A stretch of 6,047 nt of DNA from an uncultured Alphaproteobacteria bacterium (lineage in GTDB: Bacteria > Pseudomonadota > Alphaproteobacteria > Caulobacterales > Parvularculaceae): contig CALKYG010000358.1 in assembly GCA_938003575.1 (NCBI GenBank), forward strand, positions 1 to 6,047, given 5' to 3'. Under the pieces are notes generated by a model that searched no databases, was not told the DNA's origin, and saw nothing but the letters and a program-made list of their open reading frames with translations. Shown piece by piece: positions 1 through 5,154 of the stretch. How positions within the stretch are numbered: position 1 is the stretch's first letter; each line of letters begins with the position of its first letter. The position numbers were made by a program, and so were the translations under genes.

Positions 1-2005
1 AAAGGTCCTGTACGATCAGAATGTCGAGAGCAGTCAGCGCCGCCTCGACATGCTGCGTATTGGGGTCGGATTGGGCGACATCCTCGCCCTGGACGTAAAG
101 CCCGCGAAAAGTCCCGCCTACCGCTTCGTCAAACATATTCGGGATTCGAAAGCCGGGTTCCGCATCCTGCTTCCGGCCCCACGCTTTCTCAAACGTCATC
201 CGCGTCGCGTCATCCGATACATGGCGATAGCCGGAAAACTCATGGGGAAACGACCCCATGTCGCAAGAACCCTGCACATTGTTCTGCCCGCGCAGCGGAT
301 TCACCCCGACGCCGCGGCGGCCGATATTGCCAGTACACATTGCAAGGTTCGCCATGCCCATGACCATGGTTGAGCCCTGACTATGCTCGGTCACGCCGAG
401 GCCGTAATAAATCGCAGCGCGCCCTCCGGTCGCATAAAGGCGCGCTGCCGCGCGAATGTCGGCTGCGGGCACGCCCGTGATTTTCTCAACGGTCTCCGGC
501 GAATTCTCTTCCGCGTTTATGAAAGCAAGCCAATCCCGGAAAGATTGCAGATCGCATCGATCATTGACGAAGGTCTCGTCGCACAATCCTTCCGAAACGA
601 CGACATGCGCGAGCGCATTGATAAGCGCGACGTTGGTGCCGGGTTGCAGTTGAAGGTGATGCGTTGCACGGACATGCGGCGTCCGCACGAGGTCGATTGC
701 GCGCGGATCGGCGATAATCAATTTTGCGCCCTGCCTCAGGCGCCGCTTCATCTGTGAAGCGAAAACAGGATGCGCGTCGGTCGGGTTCGCGCCGATGATC
801 AAGACGACGTCGGCTTCCTCGACGCTGTCGAAATCCTGCGTTCCGGCCGACGTGCCGAAGGTCTGCTTCAGCCCATAGCCGGTCGGGGAATGGCAAACGC
901 GCGCGCAGGTGTCGATGTTGTTATTGCCGAACGCGGTCCTCACCATTTTCTGAACGACCCACACTTCCTCGATCGTGCAACGGGATGATGAAATCGCACC
1001 GATCGACTTGCGTCCGTATTTCGCCTGGGTTTCCTTTAATCGTATTGCGGCGTACGCAATCGCTTCCGCCCAGGAGACGGGACGCCAGGGATCGGTTATT
1101 CTTTCGCGGATGAGCGGCGTCGTCACGCGGTCCGGATGCGCCGCATAGCCCCACGCAAAGCGACCCTTGACGCAGGAATGGCCGTGGTTGGCCTTACCGT
1201 CCTTAAAGGGCGTCATTCGCACGACCTGATCGCCTTTCAGCTCCGCCTTGAACGAGCAGCCGACCCCGCAATAAGCGCATGTGGTCAGCACGGTTCGGTC
1301 CGGAACGCCCAATTCGGCGACGGATTTTTCCTGCAACGTCGCGGTCGGGCAAACGTCGACGCACGCGCCGCAGGAAACGCATTCTGAGTCGAAGAAATTG
1401 GCGCCCGCGAAGGAAACCGCGGACTTGAATCCGCGCCCTTCTATCGTCAGTGCGAGCGTCCCCTGCACTTCGTCGCAGGCGCGGACGCAGCGCGAACATA
1501 CGATGCACTTTGACGGTTCAAACTGGAAATAGGGGTTAGACCGGTCGATGTCCTTGCCGGAATGATTGGCGCCGTCAAAGCCGTAACGCACGTCCCGCAG
1601 ACCGACCCGGCCCGCCATTTCCTGCAATTCGCAATCGCCGTTGTCGGAACAGGTCAGGCAGTCGAGCGGGTGATCGGAGATATAAAGCTCCATGACGCCG
1701 CGTCGCAGCTTTTGAAGGCGCGGCGTCTCGGTCTTCACTTTCATGCCTTCAGCGACAGGCGTTGTGCAGGACGCAGGCGTACCTTTGCGTCCCTCGATTT
1801 CAACCAGGCATAACCTGCAAGAGCCGAAGGCGTTCAGTCGGTCAGTCGCGCACAATTTCGGGATTGACGTCCCGAGCGTCGCGGCCGCGCGCATGATGCT
1901 CGTTCCCTCATCAACTGCGACCGAAAAGCCGTCGATTTCAAGCCTCACCTGACGCGCGGTCTTTGGGCGCGGCGTGCCGAAATCCTTTTCTCTGAGGATC
2001 GTCAT
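1..2005 (-). CDS. fdsA: NAD-dependent formate dehydrogenase, alpha (catalytic) subunit FdsA, C-terminus missing at window edge
   Basis: Catalytic subunit of the cytoplasmic Fds formate dehydrogenase, which oxidises formate to CO2 at a bis-MGD molybdenum (or tungsten) centre. About 668 residues are visible with no stop before the left edge; family members are usually about 950 residues. The N-terminus resembles NuoG: a [2Fe-2S] domain with C52, C63, C66, C80; a His-ligated [4Fe-4S] site H112, C116, C119, C125; and two ferredoxin-type sites C167/C170/C173/C177 and C209/C212/C215/C219. The FdhF-like part follows, with its own [4Fe-4S] ligands C243, C246, C250, C278 and the active-site string CARVCHSPT, where C371 is the metal ligand and H372 its catalytic partner. 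R572 in NPLRGQNNVQG matches the conserved formate-binding Arg. The metal ligand is Cys, not selenocysteine. The start overlaps the fdsB stop (ATGA) and has GGAGA seven bases upstream. I see no frameshift. The combination with FdsB and FdsG makes this call very secure. Confidence 0.97.
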   Translation of the reverse strand, partial: MTILREKDFGTPRPKTARQVRLEIDGFSVAVDEGTSIMRAAATLGTSIPKLCATDRLNAFGSCRLCLVEIEGRKGTPASCTTPVAEGMKVKTETPRLQKLRRGVMELYISDHPLDCLTCSDNGDCELQEMAGRVGLRDVRYGFDGANHSGKDIDRSNPYFQFEPSKCIVCSRCVRACDEVQGTLALTIEGRGFKSAVSFAGANFFDSECVSCGACVDVCPTATLQEKSVAELGVPDRTVLTTCAYCGVGCSFKAELKGDQVVRMTPFKDGKANHGHSCVKGRFAWGYAAHPDRVTTPLIRERITDPWRPVSWAEAIAYAAIRLKETQAKYGRKSIGAISSSRCTIEEVWVVQKMVRTAFGNNNIDTCARVCHSPTGYGLKQTFGTSAGTQDFDSVEEADVVLIIGANPTDAHPVFASQMKRRLRQGAKLIIADPRAIDLVRTPHVRATHHLQLQPGTNVALINALAHVVVSEGLCDETFVNDRCDLQSFRDWLAFINAEENSPETVEKITGVPAADIRAAARLYATGGRAAIYYGLGVTEHSQGSTMVMGMANLAMCTGNIGRRGVGVNPLRGQNNVQGSCDMGSFPHEFSGYRHVSDDATRMTFEKAWGRKQDAEPGFRIPNMFDEAVGGTFRGLYVQGEDVAQSDPNTQHVEAALTALDILIVQDL

Positions 2006-3555
2006 TGGGAATTCTCCGATCCGCTGACGAATATACGCTTGTTTGACGGAAAAGCGAAGTCTTCAGGGAAATGCTCAAGCGCGCTTCGCACGGGAATTGG
2101 CGTCATTCCGCCCATCGCGCAAAGCGACCCGTCAACCATCAAATCACAGAGGTCGCCGAGCACCTCCATGTTTTTTGCATGATCCTCGCCGCTCATGAGG
2201 CGGCCGACGATCTCGACGCCGCGCACCGCGCCGATGCGGCAGGGCGTGCATTTGCCGCAGGATTCCTCCGCACAGAACTCAAAAGCATAACGCGCTTGCT
2301 CAGCCATATCGACGCTGTCGTTGAAAACGACGATTCCGCCATGACCGACGCCGGCGCCGATAGCGGCCAGCTCTTCATAGTCAACGACCGCGCCGAACAT
2401 CGCGGGCGGAAGATAGGCGCCGAGGGGCCCGCCAATCTGGATCGCGCGGACCGGCCGCCCAGAACGCGTGCCGCCGCCGATGTCTTCGACGAGGTCGCGC
2501 AAGGTGAGGCCGAAGGGCGCTTCAAAAAGGCCTGAATATTTAATGTCGCCTGAGAGCTGGAACGGCATCGAGCCGGTCGACTTGCCGACGCCGACCGCCG
2601 CATAGGCCCTCCCGCCGTCAGCGACGATTGCCGGGACTGCGCAGAATGAAAGCACGTTATGGACCAGCGTCGGCGCGCCGAAGAGCCCTTCAAGCGCCGG
2701 CAAGGGCGGCTTCGCCCTCACTTCTCCGCGTTTTCCCTCAAGCGAATTGAGAAGGGACGTTTCCTCGCCGCAGATATAGGCGCCAGCGCCGATGAACAGT
2801 TCAAGATCGAAAGCGCGCCCGGATCCAAGCACATTGGCGCCGAGCAATCCGGCGGCATAAGCGTCGTCGATCGCTTTCGCCAGAACGCGCGCCGCGACCG
2901 GGTATTCCGACCGCAGATAAACATACCCCTCTGCGGCGCCGACAGCGAGCGCGGCGATCGTCATGCCTTCAATGAGGAGGAAGGGATCGCCCTCCATGAT
3001 CATCCGGTCCGCAAAAGTTCCGCTATCGCCTTCATCGGCATTGCAGACGACATATTTCCGGTCGCCGCCGGCGGCGGCGACGGTCTTCCATTTAATCGCA
3101 GCTGGAAAGCCGGCGCCGCCGCGGCCGCGCAGGCCGGAGGCTGCGATTTCCTCGCAAACCGCATCGCTCGATATCGATAAGGCCCTTTTCAATCCGCGAA
3201 TGCCGCCATGCGCCTCATAGTCCGCCGCGCTTGCTGGATCGACAACGCCGCAACGGCCGAAAATCAGCCTTGTCTGCCTCTTCATCCACGGCAGTTCGTC
3301 AATTGCGCCGATGAATTTTGGATGCGGCCTCGGATCGGACGCAAGCGATTTCACTATTCCCTCAGCATCACTTGCTTCGACCGAGGCGAATCCGACCCGC
3401 GCTCCGTCGGTTTCCGCCTCAATCAGCGGTTCAAGCCAATGCATGCCGCGCGAGCCGGTTCGGATCACTTCACAGCCAGCCGCAGTGAAGGCGTCCGCGA
3501 CGGCGTCGCCGCCGAGGGCAAGCGCGACTGAATCGAGCGGCGCGTAAATCTTCAT
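2002..3555 (-). CDS. fdsB: NAD-dependent formate dehydrogenase, beta subunit FdsB (FMN and NAD binding, NuoF-like)
   Basis: Diaphorase subunit: it takes electrons from FdsA through a [4Fe-4S] cluster to FMN and reduces NAD+. The protein has 517 residues from the chosen start. Residues 1-100 or so match the thioredoxin-like N-terminal domain of FdsB/HoxF proteins but have only one Cys (C28), so no [2Fe-2S] cluster is expected there. The NuoF-like core has the glycine-rich GRGGAGFP (144-151), NADEGDSGTF (172-181) and GAYICGEETSL (258-268), which form the FMN/NADH site. The C-terminal cluster ligands are C433, C436, C439 in SCGKCTPCRIG and C479 about 40 residues later, the NuoF spacing. An ATG nine codons further upstream (3582) is open, but the ATG at 3555 forms a 4-bp ATGA overlap with the fdsG stop, the same arrangement as at the fdsB/fdsA junction, and gives the family-like start MKIYAPLD. 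A modest AAGG lies nine bases before it. HoxF and complex I NuoF are alternatives excluded by the adjoining FdsA. Confidence 0.96.
   Translation of the reverse strand: MKIYAPLDSVALALGGDAVADAFTAAGCEVIRTGSRGMHWLEPLIEAETDGARVGFASVEASDAEGIVKSLASDPRPHPKFIGAIDELPWMKRQTRLIFGRCGVVDPASAADYEAHGGIRGLKRALSISSDAVCEEIAASGLRGRGGAGFPAAIKWKTVAAAGGDRKYVVCNADEGDSGTFADRMIMEGDPFLLIEGMTIAALAVGAAEGYVYLRSEYPVAARVLAKAIDDAYAAGLLGANVLGSGRAFDLELFIGAGAYICGEETSLLNSLEGKRGEVRAKPPLPALEGLFGAPTLVHNVLSFCAVPAIVADGGRAYAAVGVGKSTGSMPFQLSGDIKYSGLFEAPFGLTLRDLVEDIGGGTRSGRPVRAIQIGGPLGAYLPPAMFGAVVDYEELAAIGAGVGHGGIVVFNDSVDMAEQARYAFEFCAEESCGKCTPCRIGAVRGVEIVGRLMSGEDHAKNMEVLGDLCDLMVDGSLCAMGGMTPIPVRSALEHFPEDFAFPSNKRIFVSGSENSQ
2013..2017 (-). 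promoter_or_regulatory. Ribosome binding site of fdsA inside the end of fdsB
   Basis: GGAGA lies seven bases before the fdsA ATG, within the last codons of fdsB. It supports the ATG at the ATGA overlap as the fdsA start and allows new initiation as well as coupling to termination of fdsB. Confidence 0.7.
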
Positions 3556-4043
3556 GCGCGCGAGCCTTTTTGCGACCGCCACTTCTCCTCGATCGCGGCG
3601 GCGATCGCTTCCGGTGCGGCGCGCGCCATCAGGCAGTCATCGACGCTGGCGGCGGGACCGACAGAGCAAAGGCCGAGGCAATAGACGTTCTCAAGCGTCA
3701 AATCCCCGGACGCGCTGGTCTTTCCGGGAGACAGTGCGAAACGCCGGCTGATCTCTCGAACCAGTTCGCGGCCGCCCTGAGCCTGGCAGGACTCCGCGGC
3801 GCAAAGACGAACGACGACGCAGCCAGGCGGTTTGCGACGAAAATCAGAATAGAAACTGAGAACGCCCTTGACTTCGGCGCGAGAGAGATTGAATGCGGCA
3901 GCGGCGATTTCTTCAGTTTCCGGCGGAATGAAGCCGAATTCGTCCTGGACTGCGCGCAGGGCGCTGATCAGGCCGCCGGTGCGGCCGACGAAGGCTTCGA
4001 CGATTGCGCCAATTCTAATGCTTTGATCCGAAGTCCCGCCCAT
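3552..4043 (-). CDS. fdsG: NAD-dependent formate dehydrogenase, gamma subunit FdsG ([2Fe-2S], NuoE-like)
   Basis: Small subunit of 163 residues carrying one [2Fe-2S] cluster next to FdsB in the soluble formate dehydrogenase. A helical N-terminal part holds the family string ALRAVQDEFGFIP (28-40). A thioredoxin-like [2Fe-2S] domain follows, with ligands C81 and C86 (CX4C, in LCAAESC) and C122 and C126 (CX3C, in YCLGLC), the NuoE pattern. Length fits the family (about 150-160). The frame stays open up to 4208, but that extension is Arg-rich, unlike FdsG, and overlaps the SEL1-like gene upstream, so I chose the ATG at 4043, about ten residues before the conserved region. No Shine-Dalgarno sequence precedes this ATG; instead a promoter -10 ends six bases before it, suggesting a leaderless transcript. 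It is the first gene of fdsG-fdsB-fdsA, and its TGA overlaps the fdsB ATG. Confidence 0.95.
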   Translation of the reverse strand: MGGTSDQSIRIGAIVEAFVGRTGGLISALRAVQDEFGFIPPETEEIAAAAFNLSRAEVKGVLSFYSDFRRKPPGCVVVRLCAAESCQAQGGRELVREISRRFALSPGKTSASGDLTLENVYCLGLCSVGPAASVDDCLMARAAPEAIAAAIEEKWRSQKGSRA

Positions 4044-4049
4044 TGGCGG

Positions 4050-4079
4050 AGTATCACGGCCCGCCGCCGATCGCGTCAA
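4050..4079 (-). promoter_or_regulatory. Predicted sigma70-type promoter of the fdsGBA operon
   Basis: Read on the minus strand, TTGACG (4079-4074, five of six matches to TTGACA) and GATACT (4055-4050, four of six to TATAAT) are separated by 18 bases. Start of transcription would fall about seven bases after the -10 element, at or very near the A of the fdsG ATG (4043). It is the best promoter match in the gap upstream of fdsG. This is a prediction from consensus only. Confidence 0.5.
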
Positions 4080-4098
4080 GCGGCAACCGGCTCGGAAG

Positions 4099-4109
4099 CG
4101 GACCGTCCG
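4099..4109. promoter_or_regulatory. Short perfect dyad upstream of the fds promoter, possible operator
   Basis: CGGAC-C-GTCCG is an 11-bp perfect inverted repeat ending about 20 bp upstream of the predicted -35 element, a usual place for an activator site. Fds operons in other bacteria can be controlled by a LysR-type regulator (FdsR), but this dyad does not clearly match a T-N11-A box. A short GC-rich dyad could be chance. Confidence 0.25.
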
Positions 4110-4112
4110 AAC

Positions 4113-4131
4113 GAAAGCCCGATGCGCTTTC
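4113..4131 (-). terminator. Small hairpin just after the SEL1-like gene, weak terminator candidate
   Basis: GAAAGC and GCTTTC form a 6-bp stem around a 7-base loop, beginning three bases after the TGA of the upstream gene. No run of T follows, so if it ends transcription at all it would do so weakly. It may only stabilise the 3' end of the message. Confidence 0.25.
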
Positions 4132-4134
4132 CGG

Positions 4135-4419
4135 TCAGCCCGCCATTCGCGGCCGATGGGTCGAAAGATATTCGCGCGCGAGTCGCTGCGCCTCGGCGAT
4201 CTCTTCAACCGTCATTTCCAGGGCGAGCTCCGCACGATAGGTCCGCGCTTCGAAATTCCCCATCATAGCGGCCAGATTGAACCATTTGTGCGCATTGATG
4301 AGGTCAGTCCGGTTGTCTTCCCCGCCGACCGAAGCCTCAAGCCCAAGCCGGTACATTTCTTCTCCGCTCAAGATCGCGGTCGCCGACATCAACTCGTCGG
4401 CCTGTACGGTAATCGACAT
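4135..4419 (-). CDS. Small SEL1-like repeat protein of unknown role
   Basis: A 94-residue protein with no signal peptide or membrane segment. Residues about 21-57 match one SEL1-like repeat (a TPR-related helical hairpin): EMYRLGLEAS, a Gly-rich turn, then AHKWFNLAAMMGN and an Ala. A third helix, EEIAEAQRLAREYL (72-85), closes the protein. Short single-repeat proteins with the AHKWFNLAA string are, from memory, common in alphaproteobacteria and have no assigned function; SEL1 repeats generally mediate protein-protein contact. The start at 4419 is supported by AAGGGG seven bases upstream (4432-4427); later Met codons lack such a site. It ends 91 bp before fdsG on the same strand, but a promoter lies between them, so operon membership is doubtful. 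The SEL1 call is good; any link with formate metabolism would be guesswork. Confidence 0.85.
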   Translation of the reverse strand: MSITVQADELMSATAILSGEEMYRLGLEASVGGEDNRTDLINAHKWFNLAAMMGNFEARTYRAELALEMTVEEIAEAQRLAREYLSTHRPRMAG

Positions 4420-4446
4420 TACGCCGCCCCTTTTTCTTGTTCATGC

Positions 4447-4463
4447 CCCGGCGCCCCGCCGGG
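4447..4463. other. GC-rich hairpin in the leader of the SEL1-like gene
   Basis: CCCGGC and GCCGGG form a 6-bp all-GC stem around a 5-base loop. On the minus strand it lies about 28 bases before the SEL1-like start and 15 bases before its ribosome binding site. It has no T-run on either side, so it is not a standard terminator. If the gene is transcribed from a start further upstream, the hairpin would sit in its 5' untranslated region. Confidence 0.4.
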
Positions 4464-4525
4464 TTAACCATGAGCAATCTCAGGGGCTCAACACTAAATT
4501 TGCGTGAACGAAAAGTTTCCCAAAC

Positions 4526-4552
4526 ATTATCCGGCCGATAACAAACCGTTAA
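4526..4552 (-). promoter_or_regulatory. Weak promoter candidate for the SEL1-like gene
   Basis: GATAAT (4531-4526) is a good -10 match (five of six). The only -35-like element near it, TTAACG (4552-4547), has four matches but a short 15-base spacer. The surrounding stretch from about 4490 to 4560 is clearly richer in A+T than the genes. A start here would leave an untranslated leader of about 100 bases containing the hairpin at 4447-4463. Weak support. Confidence 0.25.
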
Positions 4553-4555
4553 CAT

Positions 4556-4578
4556 GCGAACGGGCCAAGCCCGTCCGC
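4556..4578 (-). terminator. Hairpin downstream of the lipoprotein gene, candidate terminator
   Basis: About 40 bases after the stop of the upstream gene, GCGGACGGGC and GCCCGTTCGC pair around a TTG loop: six bp next to the loop, one mismatch, then three more bp. The following minus-strand bases are only moderately T-rich (ATGTTAACGGTTTGTTA), without a proper T-run. It is the strongest stem in this gap and a reasonable terminator or RNA 3' end. Confidence 0.4.
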
Positions 4579-4616
4579 ATCGCAGTTCGTATACGGATTA
4601 TATTGCCAGCAGGCGT

Positions 4617-5042
4617 CTATTCTTCCGCTTCGCTTTCGGGCTCGTCCTGCGGCCGCTTTTTTACCAGCTTCTCGTATGACCCCATTGCGCATGTTCCAGC
4701 GAGCATTCCCGTTCCATTATCGACGATTTCGATAATTTCGTTCCGGCAAAGCTGACCCGTCGGCATCCGGTATTGAAAGCGGTTGAACGCGCTTGTGGCG
4801 CCGGCGCAGCGGTTTGAAAGATCGCTCACGTAATAGTCGCTGACTCCCGCCTTGATGAGCAGCGTCTTTTCATCGATCGCGTCAATCGACGTTATGCGGC
4901 GCACATTCATGCAGGTCGTCACCTCGCCTGTCCGTTCGTATTCTGCGAACTTTGCGGCGGCGCTTTCATTGATGCGCTCGGCGCCGGCCGTGGCGCATCC
5001 GGCCGCCCAGATGAGACAGCCGACCAATAACCGATGTGTCAT
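4617..5042 (-). CDS. Small exported protein, probable lipoprotein, resembling DUF6491 proteins
   Basis: A 141-residue protein of unknown function. It begins with a short signal sequence, MTHRLLVGCLIWAAGC; the AAGC ending fits a lipoprotein cleavage site with C16 as the lipidated residue, though residue -3 is Ala rather than the usual Leu. The mature part has four Cys (C44, C79, C99, C118), which could form two disulfides in the periplasm, and ends in an acidic tail rich in Glu. The pattern of a Cys near the start, TLLIKAG, YYVSDLSNRC, an aromatic segment, QLCRNEIIEIV and a final C-hydrophobic-G-aromatic recalls DUF6491 as I remember it; I cannot confirm this by search. The open frame extends to 5165, overlapping the gatB end, but the ATG at 5042 is preferred because GAGGAG lies seven bases before it. 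It follows gatB by 112 bp and precedes an intergenic gap, so it is probably transcribed alone. Confidence 0.8.
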   Translation of the reverse strand: MTHRLLVGCLIWAAGCATAGAERINESAAAKFAEYERTGEVTTCMNVRRITSIDAIDEKTLLIKAGVSDYYVSDLSNRCAGATSAFNRFQYRMPTGQLCRNEIIEIVDNGTGMLAGTCAMGSYEKLVKKRPQDEPESEAEE

Positions 5043-5049
5043 TTGCATT

Positions 5050-5055
5050 CTCCTC
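5050..5055 (-). promoter_or_regulatory. Ribosome binding site that fixes the lipoprotein start
   Basis: A strong GAGGAG lies seven bases before the ATG at 5042 but only one base before the in-frame ATG at 5048. The spacing therefore selects the second ATG, two codons later. Confidence 0.75.
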
Positions 5056-5074
5056 GTCGCCCGGGCCCGTCCGG

Positions 5075-5103
5075 AAGATAGCGCGCTTCCGTCGCGTTGG
5101 CGA
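5075..5103 (-). promoter_or_regulatory. Weak promoter candidate for the lipoprotein gene
   Basis: TCGCCA (5103-5098) and TATCTT (5080-5075), each with four of six consensus matches, are separated by 17 bases. Transcription would start near 5068, giving a leader of about 26 bases that holds the GAGGAG site. The spacing is ideal but both hexamers are imperfect. Confidence 0.35.
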
Positions 5104-5110
5104 TCACAGA

Positions 5111-5135
5111 AAGGTGAGGCCGTTCGCCCCGCCTT
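5111..5135 (-). terminator. Candidate terminator of gatB
   Basis: Twenty bases after the gatB TAA, AAGGCGGGGC and GCCTCACCTT pair around a GAACG loop, with one C/A mismatch and one G-U pair. The stem is followed by TCTGTG, so the 3' side reads CCTTTCTGTG, a short T-rich run. It sits just before the promoter candidate of the next gene, the expected place for the end of gatB. Confidence 0.4.
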
Positions 5136-5154
5136 CCGCCCATGTTCCCGCCGT

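Noticed and set aside
2071..3180. Plus-strand open frames of 154 and 173 codons (2071-2535 and 2659-3180)
   Set aside because: Both are antisense to the well-supported fdsB gene and show no known motifs; they are shadows in GC-rich DNA.
1..4043. Complex I (nuoE-nuoF-nuoG) or a bidirectional NAD hydrogenase
   Set aside because: The NuoG-like N-terminus continues into a full FdhF-type catalytic domain with the CARVCHSPT active site, and FdsB carries an FdsB/HoxF-type N-terminal domain; no hydrogenase subunits are present.
4044..4208. N-terminal extension of FdsG to the ATG at 4208
   Set aside because: The extra 55 residues are Arg-rich and unlike FdsG, overlap the end of the SEL1-like gene in another frame, and run through the predicted promoter.
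3570..4268. Long plus-strand open frame of 232 codons
   Set aside because: It lies antisense to fdsG and the SEL1-like gene, has no recognisable domain, and its composition is what codon bias in the real genes produces on the other strand.
4337..4555. A 72-codon minus-strand open frame in the gap and the start of the SEL1-like gene
   Set aside because: Its second half is the SEL1-like gene in the wrong frame, and the rest has no coding character or ribosome binding site.
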